64,000 nt of DNA from Runella sp. CRIBMP (GCF_009905605.1 NZ_JAAAKZ010000004.1:1-64000), one strand, 5' to 3'. Counted from the first letter of the stretch, positions 40,857 through 49,282 are shown. Notes: generated by a model from the sequence alone, not told the origin. Translations and numbers: made by a program.

Positions 40857-41931
40857 GGTAGTAGGGGTGTTTAGGAGGGGTATGTTCGTTGAGGGCGATT
40901 TCGAGCTTTACCAAAAACAATTCTTCTTCGGGCAGTATTTTTAGGGTATAGTGCGCTGGATAAAGCGAGTCAAGTCGTTTGATGACGTTTTGAAACATGA
41001 GTTCGGGTGTGGCATGGGGCGGTGTGCCGTGGATAATTTTAAACTTCAACCACCCCTCTGTAACCCTTAAATCAATACTTACCCAAGCCTGTTCCAGCGA
41101 CGTATCTTCTTTGAAGGCGTTTTCCACGAAAGGCAGCAACAGCAGGGGGGGGATGTATTTTTCGTCGATTTCGCCCGCGAAGTTGAGCGAGACTTCTAAG
41201 TTGTTTTGCGCGTGGGTTTTGGCCAAATACACGTAGTTATGAATCATCTCAATTTCTTTTGGGAGCAACACTTCCTCCTTTTGGCTATCGTAGAGGAGGT
41301 AGCTCAGAAAATGGGAAAGATGCAGCACCACTTCGGGCGATTTTTTCGATTTTAGGAGCGTGAGTGTATGGAGGTGATTTAGGGTATTGAACAGAAAATC
41401 GGGATTGATTTGGGCTTTTAGCAATTGTAGTTCGGCCGTTATTTTTTCGGTGGCTAGTCGTTCGCTTTCGGCCTGCATCCGCAGCCAATGCTGGAGTATT
41501 TTGAGCCCACCTGCAAACATCCCGACGAAAACAAAATAGTAAGCCAGCTGCTGCCGAAAGGCCGATTCTTCAAAAATACAGCTACAAAAAGGTCGGGTAG
41601 GTTGCCCAACCAAAAGGGGGTGAATGGTGCTTTGATAAAGTTCTCTAAAAATCAGGGTAAACAAGGCCGTCAAATAAATTAACGCAATGAGCATCGCTAC
41701 GCCCGTGACAAATTTTCGATTGGTAAAGAAAGGCAGAACTACGTAGAGGAAAATGTAAGTGTAGAGGAGAAAAACGGGGAATTGGGAAAAAAGTAAGCCA
41801 TTAAAAATTTCTTGCCAAGCGTAATCGTCGCTACCTGGGGAGATGAGTTGTAGCAACAAAATAAATGTAAAAATACTACCCCAAAAAAGGCCATGTCGAA
41901 AGAGTCGGCTTTGTTGAAATAACGTTTGCAT
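40828..41931 (-). CDS. LytS-type sensor kinase homologue with degenerate catalytic sites
   Basis: 367 residues, four membrane segments in the first 145 residues, then the His_kinase region. The phospho-acceptor motif normally read as NPHFLFN is NPDFLFN here (Asp178). The N-box PFVENAFK (267-274) is followed by Glu instead of His, and the GIGLxN glycine box of the ATPase domain is missing: only QNVIKRLDSLYP remains. Probably a pseudokinase that senses or modulates through dimerisation with the intact neighbour kinase (41963-43027, 31 bp upstream). Not truncated or frameshifted. Confidence 0.88.
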   Translation of the reverse strand: MQTLFQQSRLFRHGLFWGSIFTFILLLQLISPGSDDYAWQEIFNGLLFSQFPVFLLYTYIFLYVVLPFFTNRKFVTGVAMLIALIYLTALFTLIFRELYQSTIHPLLVGQPTRPFCSCIFEESAFRQQLAYYFVFVGMFAGGLKILQHWLRMQAESERLATEKITAELQLLKAQINPDFLFNTLNHLHTLTLLKSKKSPEVVLHLSHFLSYLLYDSQKEEVLLPKEIEMIHNYVYLAKTHAQNNLEVSLNFAGEIDEKYIPPLLLLPFVENAFKEDTSLEQAWVSIDLRVTEGWLKFKIIHGTPPHATPELMFQNVIKRLDSLYPAHYTLKILPEEELFLVKLEIALNEHTPPKHPYYHENELPVGR

Positions 41932-41962
41932 AGACGTTAGTTGGTAGCAATGTTACAACGGT

Positions 41963-43027
41963 TTAGGTAAGGGCTATCCGGAGCCACACGGTAAATTTTT
42001 CACTTTGAGAATCAACTTTTAGCTCGTACTGCTGTCGGTAAATTAAATCTAATCTTTTTTTGACGTTTTTGAGGCCGATACCCCCGATATTGTTGTTGTG
42101 AGGCTCATTGCTGGGGTCATTTTGGCTGTTTACAAGTTCGAAAAACAGAAATTTCTCTTTGACAATCAGATGAAGGTCAATGTAGGCTTGGCTTACCTGT
42201 TCGGCGGCTCCGTGCTTAAAGGCATTTTCTACAAAAGGAATCAACAACAAGGGCGCAATTTTCTGGTCGGCTAAATCACCCAAAAACTGGGTTTTAATGG
42301 TCAGCCTTGGTCCGTACCGCAGGCGTTCGAGTGCGATATAGTCTTGGAGAACCGCTATTTCTTTGGTCAGAGGCACTTCAGGAGCGTTGCATTCATAAAG
42401 CATATAGTGAAGTAATCCCGAGAGTTTGAGCACAATTTCGGAGGCTGTGCTCGACTGTTTTTGCGTGAGCGAATAGAGGTTATTGAGCGTATTGAATAAA
42501 AAATGCGGGTGCACCTGCGATTTGAGGAGTTGCAGTTCAATGGTGCGGGTTTCGTGGGTGAGTTGTTGGTTGGCGCGTTCCTTTTGGTATTGGTAGCGCA
42601 GTATTTTAGGAATCGCTGCCACAAAAGCAATCGCGTTGGTCAGCATATAACTATTAACGGTAAAGGCTACACGGTAGGTTGAATGTTCGGGAACGGGCAT
42701 GGCACGGGTTCGGAAAGGAATAAAGACAAAATAGCGAAAGAGAAAATTGCCTAACAATCCCAGCAACAGCCAGATAATCAGAAGGATAAGGGCGGTTTTG
42801 TGGCGCTTTTTGAAAAACCAAGGAATAATGCCGTACAGCAACACATAGGCCATAAATATTTGATAAGGCATCCATACCAAGGTATTTTGAATACTTAGAA
42901 TCAATGGAAAATTATGATTATAACCGACCCCAACGGAGATGATGGTATTAAAAATAATCCAGAAAGCGACGTGCCTCAGTAGCCAATTTTGCCAAGGATG
43001 ACTCGGATTGTCTTCTAATAAATTCAT
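41963..43027 (-). CDS. LytS-type sensor histidine kinase (intact)
   Basis: 354 residues with four membrane segments (residues about 18-145), coiled linker, phospho-acceptor His175 in HPHFLFNTLNNL, N-box PFVENAFKHG, and glycine box NIGGIGLKNVKKRL. It is expected to autophosphorylate and pass phosphate to the LytTR regulator two genes downstream. First gene of a three-gene operon (kinase, degenerate kinase, regulator). The 290 bp upstream, shared with a divergent secreted-protein gene, carry the direct-repeat array at 43141-43259. Confidence 0.93.
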   Translation of the reverse strand: MNLLEDNPSHPWQNWLLRHVAFWIIFNTIISVGVGYNHNFPLILSIQNTLVWMPYQIFMAYVLLYGIIPWFFKKRHKTALILLIIWLLLGLLGNFLFRYFVFIPFRTRAMPVPEHSTYRVAFTVNSYMLTNAIAFVAAIPKILRYQYQKERANQQLTHETRTIELQLLKSQVHPHFLFNTLNNLYSLTQKQSSTASEIVLKLSGLLHYMLYECNAPEVPLTKEIAVLQDYIALERLRYGPRLTIKTQFLGDLADQKIAPLLLIPFVENAFKHGAAEQVSQAYIDLHLIVKEKFLFFELVNSQNDPSNEPHNNNIGGIGLKNVKKRLDLIYRQQYELKVDSQSEKFTVWLRIALT

Positions 43028-43140
43028 GGGAATCTATCGCCTTAAGCGTTTGAAGGGCTGAATAAATCAGGGCAAAATCAACTGATATGAAAGGTAATTT
43101 AATGAAAAAGCAATGAAACATCAACGAAAAGCTTCAATTA

Positions 43141-43259
43141 TCGCTGAACGACGCTTTTTCGTCGCTAAACGGCATTGACCGTCGCTTAAAGTTGTTCGTA
43201 ATTCTCAACAAGTCTTGTAGCGATAAATATCCCTACTTGGGCGAATAAGCTGGTAGCGA
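43141..43259. promoter_or_regulatory. Direct-repeat array, candidate LytTR regulator binding sites
   Basis: Plus strand: TCGCTGAAC at 43141, TCGCTAAAC at 43162 and TCGCTTAAA at 43182, spaced 21 and 20 bp. In the opposite orientation: GCGATAAAT at 43220 and GCGAATAAG at 43241 (21 bp apart), plus GCGAATTAG at 43256. The spacing of two helical turns is that expected for LytTR dimers. It lies between the divergent kinase operon and the secreted-protein gene, so it could control both. Confidence 0.55.
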
Positions 43260-43317
43260 ATTAGGATATTTTGCAATTTAAAGTGTTCTTTTTTTTCGAA
43301 AATTAACTTACCCTGCT

Positions 43318-43722
43318 ATGAAAACGATCTGCCAAATAATTGCAACTTCGCTTGTTTTAGGTGTGTCGGCCATTGCCCAGGCCCAGGAGTCGCCCAAGTG
43401 GGCTGGTATTGAAACGCCCACCTTTCAGACCCTCACAACGTCGGTGGAAGGAACCTCCATTATAAAGGTCCACGTCAATAAAGACTTGGCTAGTACCGTG
43501 AGAATCATCATGGTTGACCATTCGGGGACGGTGCTTGCCAGTCAAAAAATGAGCAAGTATGAATACCAAAAACTGGTTCGTTTTGATCTGAGTCAATTGC
43601 CCGCAGGAAAATACAGCATCGTGGTGTGCGACCGAGAACATACCGCAACCAAGACCTTCAGAAAAGAAGTAACGACCTTGGGTATTCCGCTTACGGCCCA
43701 GAATTTAGTGGCCGCACATTAA
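43318..43722 (+). CDS. Small secreted beta-sandwich-like protein
   Basis: 134 residues with a signal peptide (MKTICQIIATSLVLGVSAIAQAQ). The mature part is predicted beta-rich (VHVNKDLASTVRIIMVDHSG, FDLSQLPAGKYSIVV), and the LPAGKYSI turn resembles the beta-sandwich of T9SS C-terminal domains and similar small Bacteroidota proteins, without a C-terminal sorting end. Divergent from the LytS/LytTR operon across a repeat array, and therefore a likely target gene. Function unknown. Terminated by a 12-bp hairpin. Confidence 0.7.
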   Translation: MKTICQIIATSLVLGVSAIAQAQESPKWAGIETPTFQTLTTSVEGTSIIKVHVNKDLASTVRIIMVDHSGTVLASQKMSKYEYQKLVRFDLSQLPAGKYSIVVCDREHTATKTFRKEVTTLGIPLTAQNLVAAH

Positions 43723-43749
43723 TTTTCATCATAGGTTTGGTAATACAGC

Positions 43750-43778
43750 AAGGCTTGCTGAATATCTCAGCAAGCCTT
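43750..43778. terminator. Terminator between the secreted-protein and Smr genes
   Basis: AAGGCTTGCTGA (43750-43761) and TCAGCAAGCCTT (43767-43778), perfect 12-bp stem, 5-nt loop. Short U content on both sides; probably serves both convergent genes. Confidence 0.8.
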
Positions 43779-43798
43779 CTACATCATTTTATAAAATG

Positions 43799-44776
43799 TT
43801 ATTTAATCTTCACTTTGGTAGCCCCGTACCCAAACTTCTCCTTTTGGGCATCCTCAAAAAACTTCACGTTTTTGTGTTTGCTCATGCGGCGGTGCAGCTC
43901 AGTGCGGAGTACGCCGTTGCCTACGCCGTGGATGAACGTAATCTCGTCCATGCCGCTGGCGATGGCTTTTTCGAGTTGTTGCTCAAAAGTTTTTAGCTGA
44001 ATTTCAACCATTTGTGAATTGCTCAGCGTCATAAAATCGCGGGTAAGCTTTTCGATGTGCAAATCAATGACCGCCGCTGGGCGTTCTACTTTTGTTGGAA
44101 GCGGTGTATCAGGCTCATTTTTCTCAAACATCTTTTCTTTCAGCGCCTGCGCGTTCAGCGGTTGGTCAGATTTTTCCTTTTCATCGCTGTCGAGTTGATA
44201 CAGATACGCGTCTTTGTCGAGGAGCGGAGCTTTGCGTTTATTTTTAAAAAACGTGTTGGCCCGAAACTTCACCCGCTTGCTAAACGGCGCACGCTCGGGG
44301 GCAAAACCAACGGTGTAATACAGGCAATTGAACACAAACGTGCCCCACTCGTCAAAGTCCTTGATTAACAAATCTTGCACTTTTACGCTGGTTTTGGCTT
44401 TCATCACCCCGCCCGAAAGACCGCGTTGGTGGCGCTCGGTGGGCATCGTAAGTGCGTAGGGAAGGTCCCAGTCGGTATTGTTGACCAAATGCAACGCAAT
44501 TTCGCGGTCGTTGAGCGGTACAAACGCCATAAAAATGCCTTTTTCAGCCTTGATGCCCGTCGGTCGTGATTCTGATGACTTTTCGACAGTCGGACTGACT
44601 TTTTGTCCGCGAAAAAACTGACCTTCTACCGCCGACACCACGGCCAGCTCTCGTTTGAGGACTGGCAAACGGAACCCTTCTTCAATTTCAATCTCCACCA
44701 CATCGTTTTGCAAAAAACGCGTAATGATGCCTTCCTCTTTGGAATGGACTAATCTGACTTTATCGCCTATGTTCAT
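43799..44776 (-). CDS. DUF2027 / Smr-domain protein
   Basis: 325 residues. N-terminal SH3-like part (MNIGDKVRLVHSKEEGIITR), a DUF2027 beta domain (about residues 75-205), and a C-terminal Smr domain with the usual motifs DLHIEKL and FIHGVGNGVLRTELHRRM. Smr domains are nucleases or nucleic-acid-binding modules in MutS2-like proteins; this stand-alone arrangement is common in Bacteroidota. Cytosolic. recQ is the next gene upstream on the same strand, beyond an intergenic repeat. Confidence 0.88.
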   Translation of the reverse strand: MNIGDKVRLVHSKEEGIITRFLQNDVVEIEIEEGFRLPVLKRELAVVSAVEGQFFRGQKVSPTVEKSSESRPTGIKAEKGIFMAFVPLNDREIALHLVNNTDWDLPYALTMPTERHQRGLSGGVMKAKTSVKVQDLLIKDFDEWGTFVFNCLYYTVGFAPERAPFSKRVKFRANTFFKNKRKAPLLDKDAYLYQLDSDEKEKSDQPLNAQALKEKMFEKNEPDTPLPTKVERPAAVIDLHIEKLTRDFMTLSNSQMVEIQLKTFEQQLEKAIASGMDEITFIHGVGNGVLRTELHRRMSKHKNVKFFEDAQKEKFGYGATKVKIK

Positions 44777-44826
44777 TTGGGTATGGTACTTATTTCTTGT
44801 AAAAAATAATTAAGGTGTAAGGAGGT

Positions 44827-44846
44827 TTCTCTGCGCCTTTGCGTGA
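44827..44846. repeat. Copy of the short dispersed intergenic repeat
   Basis: A 20-bp match, with two mismatches, to 15352-15371 (TTCTCTG-G-CTTTGCGTGA pattern). It lies between recQ and the Smr gene. The complementary left arm seen at 15300 is not present here. Confidence 0.5.
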
Positions 44847-44853
44847 ATATTCG

Positions 44854-46758
44854 CTACTGACGCAGTCGCAATGTGCCTTCTCCTTCATAGACAACCACTT
44901 CATCCTCTAATAGTTCCCGAATGGTGTCAATGGCCGCCTGTTCGTTTTTAATGCCAAACGACGCCACCAACTGTTGGGGCGTAAGTGGGCTTAAATTCAG
45001 CAACCGTAAAATCTCCGCTTTGAGCTTACCGTTTTCGGGATTGGAGGGTGTTTTTTTCTTTTTGGCCAAACAATTATCACAAATTCCGCAACGTTCGTCG
45101 GTGTGTTCTCCAAAATACTGTTGCAACAACTGAGTGCGGCAGCGGGTGGAATGCTGCACATAATTAGCAACGGCCTCGATACGCTCAAGGTCGGCCCGGT
45201 GTTTTTCCTGAATCGCCAAGGCATTGATGGGCAGCATGTCGGCGTCGTAGCGAGGCGTGAGGAAGCTTAATTGTGGCTTGTCGCGCTGCTTTTCGTACAC
45301 CAAAACGCCCAAATCATGCAAACTCTGCAACATTTTCACCACGTCGGGTTCCATGATGTAGTGTTTTTGTGCGATAACGCTTTCGGAAATGTTGACAAAC
45401 TGCGTGAAAATTTCGCCGCCGTACATTCGCAGCAGCAATTTGATGAAGCTATCGTACTGCGGATACTTGAGCTGAAGGTCATACAGCGCGCGATTGTCGA
45501 CCACAATGTGAATCTTGGACGAGCTGTTGTACGCGTCGCTCAATTGCAAAAAACCTTCTTCTTCCAGCAATTTGATGGCGTAGTGGGTTTCGGAGGCGGG
45601 CAAGCCAAACGTCCCTGTAAAAGTCTGTAAATCAAAGTCGAAATACTCCAGTTCTCCGCCACCCACGGGCACGCGGTAAAAATTAGCCAACGCCTGATAC
45701 ACCCGCCGAACTAGCTCAATGGGCGGGTATTTTTGCTCCACATTGCGCACAAGTTCGTTCAGGTCTTTGGGCGAATACAGCGCCACGGCGTAGGCTTTTT
45801 GGCCATCGCGTCCCGCGCGCCCCGCTTCTTGGTAGTAAGCTTCGAGGTTGTCGGGCAGGTCGATGTGAATCACCACCCGCACGTCGGGTTTGTCGATGCC
45901 CATGCCAAAGGCATTGGTGGCCACCATGACCCGCACGCGGTTGCGAATCCAAGCCTCCTGTTTTTCGCCGCGCTGTTTGGTGGGGATGCCCGCGTGGTAA
46001 AATTCCGCCCGAATACCCTGTCGGTTCAGCCAATCCGCCACTTCTTTGGTGCGTCGGCGGTTGCGTACGTAAATGATGGCCGAACCGGGCACATTCTGCA
46101 AAATCCGGACGAGGCGAGAGTCTTTGTTTTCCTCAAAAAAAGCCGAATACGACAGATTGGAGCGCGCAAACGTTGCCTGAAAAACGGCAGGTTCGCGCAT
46201 TTGTAGCTTTTCGCAAATATCCAACTTTACGGGCTCGGTGGCCGAGGCAGTGAGGGCGATAATGGGCACGCCCGGAATCAGGGCGTGGAATTCGGCAATT
46301 TGCAGGTAAGAAGGTCGAAAATCGTAACCCCATTGTGAGATACAGTGCGCTTCATCGATGGCGAGCAAGTTGATTTTCATCATCTTGGCCCGCGTCAAAA
46401 AAATATCGGCCCGGAGCCGCTCGGGCGAAACGTACAAAAACTTGGTGGTTCCGTGGATGCAGTTGTCGAGCACAATATCGATTTCGTGCCAGTTCATGCC
46501 CGAATAAATGGCGGCGGCCATGATGTTACGCCGCCGCAGTTGCTCCACCTGGTCTTTCATGAGGGCAATCAACGGGGTAACCACAATGCAAACGCCCTCC
46601 ATAGCCAAGGCGGGAATCTGAAAGCACAACGACTTTCCGCCGCCCGTGGGCAGCAGGGCCAAGGTATCTCGCTTGGCCAGCACAGACTGAATAATTTCTT
46701 CCTGTAAAGGACGAAATTGGTCGTATCCCCAGTATTGTTTAAGAATCTCGTGAATCAT
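44854..46758 (-). CDS. recQ: RecQ-family ATP-dependent DNA helicase
   Basis: 634 residues. Walker A LLPTGGGKS, DEAH box LLAIDEAHCISQWGYDFRPSY, helicase C-terminal motifs (NAFGMGIDKPDVRVVIH, YYQEAGRAGRDG), and the RecQ zinc ligands (CRTQLLQQYFGE, CGICDNC). The C-terminal 60 residues look like a winged helix rather than a typical HRDC domain, placing it with the shorter RecQ-like helicases of Bacteroidota. 3'-5' helicase in recombination and repair. Promoter box 22 bp upstream of the start codon. Confidence 0.93.
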   Translation of the reverse strand: MIHEILKQYWGYDQFRPLQEEIIQSVLAKRDTLALLPTGGGKSLCFQIPALAMEGVCIVVTPLIALMKDQVEQLRRRNIMAAAIYSGMNWHEIDIVLDNCIHGTTKFLYVSPERLRADIFLTRAKMMKINLLAIDEAHCISQWGYDFRPSYLQIAEFHALIPGVPIIALTASATEPVKLDICEKLQMREPAVFQATFARSNLSYSAFFEENKDSRLVRILQNVPGSAIIYVRNRRRTKEVADWLNRQGIRAEFYHAGIPTKQRGEKQEAWIRNRVRVMVATNAFGMGIDKPDVRVVIHIDLPDNLEAYYQEAGRAGRDGQKAYAVALYSPKDLNELVRNVEQKYPPIELVRRVYQALANFYRVPVGGGELEYFDFDLQTFTGTFGLPASETHYAIKLLEEEGFLQLSDAYNSSSKIHIVVDNRALYDLQLKYPQYDSFIKLLLRMYGGEIFTQFVNISESVIAQKHYIMEPDVVKMLQSLHDLGVLVYEKQRDKPQLSFLTPRYDADMLPINALAIQEKHRADLERIEAVANYVQHSTRCRTQLLQQYFGEHTDERCGICDNCLAKKKKTPSNPENGKLKAEILRLLNLSPLTPQQLVASFGIKNEQAAIDTIRELLEDEVVVYEGEGTLRLRQ

Positions 46759-46780
46759 GGACAGGTACTCAAATGAAACG

Positions 46781-46788
46781 CAAAGGTA
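46781..46788 (-). promoter_or_regulatory. Bacteroidota -7 promoter box of recQ
   Basis: CAAAGGTA on plus reads TACCTTTG on minus, matching TAnnTTTG, 22 bp upstream of the recQ start at 46758. Confidence 0.5.
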
Positions 46789-46824
46789 ATGGTTGGGGAA
46801 GTAAATAAAATTTTATAATGTTGC

Positions 46825-47338
46825 TGAAAGAAAATGGGCAAGCCCTTGGTGGTGTTTGCTCCGCTAAGCCTTTTTGATAAAGTTATGCTTAGGAAATACT
46901 TAGGATAGTTGGAGAAATTCGGGCACTATAAAAATTGTGGGTGAAAAACACCCACAACGGCAAAAATGGATAAAAATCAGATAATCATCATTGTTAGCTT
47001 GCTTAGGTGGTGTATAATCCTAACAATACTTGCTATATTTTTGATGATTTTTTCATTCTATGAGTACATAGAAAATGATAATGCCGAAAGTCAACAACTT
47101 TATTGTGCTGTGATAGACTATAGTAATAAGCAATATGATGATTTAACAATCATGACCCCGATTCAATAGAAGATATTGGTGCTATTTTGGCATATATTGA
47201 AAGAAAATAGAGGTGAGGTCACTGCCCAATTTTGTTTGATAAAGTTATTGATAGAAAATATCCATCATAATCAGAGAAAATCAGGCATTGTAAAAATTGT
47301 GAGTGAAAAACACCCACAAAGGCAAAATGGGTGAAAAT
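46825..47338. repeat. Decayed tandem duplication of about 362 bp
   Basis: TTTGATAAAGTTAT occurs at 46873 and 47235, and a hairpin core (TTGTGGGTG-AAAAA-CACCCACAA at 46935-46957; copy with one arm mismatch at 47297-47319) recurs at the same 362-bp distance, followed in both by AGGCAAAA/CGGCAAAAA. A third partial match (CCCTTGG-AGTG/GGTG...CTCCGC) links 46843 and 47367. Copies have diverged. This 669-bp gap (46759-47427) otherwise holds only the small broken frame below. Confidence 0.65.
46966..47210 (+). pseudogene. Small membrane-protein gene with a probable frameshift
   Basis: An ATG at 46966 opens 67 codons: MDKNQIIIIVSLLRWC, one strong membrane helix (IILTILAIFLMIFSF) and a polar tail, stopping at 47167-47169. 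Near 47150 the +2 frame continues sensibly as NHDPDSIEDIGAILAYIERK to a TAG at 47208-47210, so one lost base (around ACAATC) would explain the early stop. AT-rich, unlike its neighbours, and embedded in the decayed repeat. No family recognised; a chance frame cannot be ruled out. Confidence 0.4.
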
Positions 47339-47427
47339 GTATTTTCAGTGAAATTAAGAAATTCAGCCCTTGGCAGTGTTGTCTCCGCCCAATTTTTATG
47401 GCTAAAGAATTCCCAAAACGGCCCCCA

Positions 47428-48144
47428 TTATACCCACTCCATCCCAAACAACTCCGCCAAATGCCCTTTTACCTTTTCTTCCACTTCAGCCATCGGGAGT
47501 TCGCGGCCGAATTCTTGTTGCAGAGAGGTCACGGCTTTGTCGGTGATGCCGCAGGGGACGATGTGCCCAAAATACGATAAATCGGTGTTGACATTAAACG
47601 CAAAACCGTGCATCGTGACCCAACGACTGCATTTAACACCCATGGCGCATATCTTGCGCGGGTTTTGTAGGGTTTCAAAATCCAGCCACACGCCCGTCAG
47701 TCCGTCGATGCGCCCAGCCGACAGGCCGTAGTCGGCGCAGGTCAAGATGATGGCTTCTTCCAGCGTACGCATGTAGCGGTGAATATCGGTGAAGAAATTC
47801 TCTAAGTCCAGAATCGGATAGCCGACCAATTGGCCCGGGCCGTGGTAGGTAATATCACCACCGCGATTGATTTTATAGTAAGTGGCCTCTATTTCAGCTA
47901 ATTGCGTTGCATCAACCAATAAATTGTCGGGATGTCCGCTTTTTCCTAGCGTGTAGACATGCGGATGCTGACAGAAAAGCAGGTGATTGGTGGTGCTGCG
48001 TTGTTGGTCGGCGGGGGCATTCCGATTGTGGGCTTTGATGCCTACATTTTCGGCCAAAAGCTTCTCCTGATAGTCCCAAGCCTGCTGGTAATCAATCAGG
48101 TTTAATTTCTCAAAACGGACTTTTTTATTCAATACGGTGTTCAT
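47428..48144 (-). CDS. lipB: Octanoyltransferase
   Basis: 238 residues. LipB motifs: HPHVYTLGKSG, RGGDITYHGPGQLVGYPI, the conserved Lys in CAMGVKCSRWVTMHGFAFNVN and the catalytic Cys in IVPCGI. It moves octanoyl groups from acyl carrier protein to the lipoyl domains of dehydrogenase complexes; cytosolic. Monocistronic. Confidence 0.96.
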   Translation of the reverse strand: MNTVLNKKVRFEKLNLIDYQQAWDYQEKLLAENVGIKAHNRNAPADQQRSTTNHLLFCQHPHVYTLGKSGHPDNLLVDATQLAEIEATYYKINRGGDITYHGPGQLVGYPILDLENFFTDIHRYMRTLEEAIILTCADYGLSAGRIDGLTGVWLDFETLQNPRKICAMGVKCSRWVTMHGFAFNVNTDLSYFGHIVPCGITDKAVTSLQQEFGRELPMAEVEEKVKGHLAELFGMEWV

Positions 48145-48172
48145 ACATCACTAATGAAAAGGCGAAATTACC

Positions 48173-48180
48173 TAACTTTG
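48173..48180 (+). promoter_or_regulatory. Bacteroidota -7 promoter box (TAACTTTG)
   Basis: Matches TAnnTTTG on the plus strand, 17 bp before the ATG of the short frame at 48198. Confidence 0.4.
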
Positions 48181-48197
48181 TCGAAACACTTACGGCC

Positions 48198-48278
48198 ATG
48201 CGTCAAATAACCATTCAAGTGCCTGACCAACAATACGAATTTTTTATGCAGTTGGTTCGTTACTCAGAGTGTGGCTAA
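48198..48278 (+). pseudogene. Truncated antitoxin-like small gene (26 codons)
   Basis: MRQITIQVPDQQYEFFMQLVRYSECG then TAA. The beginning resembles small Bacteroidota proteins of type II toxin-antitoxin antitoxins that open with TIQVPD-x-x-x-x-FF-x-x-L, which are normally 60-80 residues; this one ends after the first helix, and no toxin frame follows. It has a -7 box upstream. The remaining DNA to 48436 is AT-rich and shows only a weak inverted repeat (TGTCATT/AATGACA near 48380-48405). Confidence 0.4.
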
Positions 48279-48436
48279 GTGTGTTTACATTTAAGAATTT
48301 ATCCTAATATAAAAATACCATTTTGTCACCCTGCTAAGGGCCTTTTGAATGCGCTATTATTGCAGTGCATTTTATCTGTCATTAGATTTCTACGGAATGA
48401 CAAAAAATGCGAGTGAAAAAGGATGACTGAAAAATT

Positions 48437-49279
48437 ATGATTCTAATAGCAGATAGCGGCGCGACCAAAACCGATTGGCGTATCATCAATCCTCAGGGAG
48501 GAATTCAACAGGCAAAAACGATAGGGTTGAGCCCGTATTACCAAACATCTGAATCCATTGCGGCCGAATTGACCCAAAACTTACTGCCTGCGGTCGACGG
48601 TGAAGTGACCGAAATTCATTTTTACGGCACGGGTTGTGCAGGGGAAGAGCCCTGCGCCATTGTTCGACGTGGTTTACAGGCGGTTTTTCCAACGGCTAAA
48701 ACCATCGAAGTAGATAGTGATATGCTCGGCGCGGCGCGGGGGCTTTGCGGACACGAAGCGGGCATTGCCTGTATCTTAGGTACGGGCTCCAACAACTGTC
48801 TGTACGATGGGCGCGACATTGCCGATAAAATCCCCTCTCTGGGCTTTTGGCTCGGCGACGAAGGCAGCGGCGGATATTTGGGCAAAACCCTCGTGACGGC
48901 GTTTTTACAAAAAGAAATGCCCGAAGACTTGGCAGAAAAATTCGCCAAGCGCTACGGGCTAAATCGTGAAATCGTGTTGGAAAATGCCTATAAAAAGTCG
49001 TTTCCCAATCGCTACTTTGCTACTTTTTCTAAGTTTTTGTTCGACAATCGCAGTCACCCGTTTGCGTACAAATTGGTGTATGATGCGTTTATTGAATTTT
49101 TGACAAAATACGTCTGCAAACTTCCTGATTATCAAAAATATAAAGCTCATTTTGTGGGCTCTGTAGCTTTTTATTACAGCGATATTCTGCGCCGGGCTGC
49201 CGCCGAAAAAGGCATTGTGGTGGGGCACATCATGGAAACGCCCATAGCAGGTTTGGCGCTCTACCATCGGCCGCAGTAA
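48437..49279 (+). CDS. BadF/BadG-type sugar kinase, N-acetylglucosamine-kinase-like
   Basis: 280 residues with the ASKHA ATPase fold: phosphate-1 loop ADSGATKTDW, GTGCAG, conserved Asp in DSDMLGAARG, phosphate-2 loop LGTGSNNCLYDG, and GFWLGDEGSGGYLGK. This branch in Bacteroidota is related to N-acetylglucosamine and muramic-acid kinases used in cell-wall sugar recycling. Cytosolic. Convergent with the NUDIX gene, 3 bp apart. Precise sugar not established. Confidence 0.85.
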   Translation: MILIADSGATKTDWRIINPQGGIQQAKTIGLSPYYQTSESIAAELTQNLLPAVDGEVTEIHFYGTGCAGEEPCAIVRRGLQAVFPTAKTIEVDSDMLGAARGLCGHEAGIACILGTGSNNCLYDGRDIADKIPSLGFWLGDEGSGGYLGKTLVTAFLQKEMPEDLAEKFAKRYGLNREIVLENAYKKSFPNRYFATFSKFLFDNRSHPFAYKLVYDAFIEFLTKYVCKLPDYQKYKAHFVGSVAFYYSDILRRAAAEKGIVVGHIMETPIAGLALYHRPQ

Positions 49280-49282
49280 ATT

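Noticed and set aside
47303-47731. 142-codon plus-strand frame ahead of and across lipB
   Set aside because: Most of it is antisense to the well-conserved lipB gene; the start lies in the decayed repeat.
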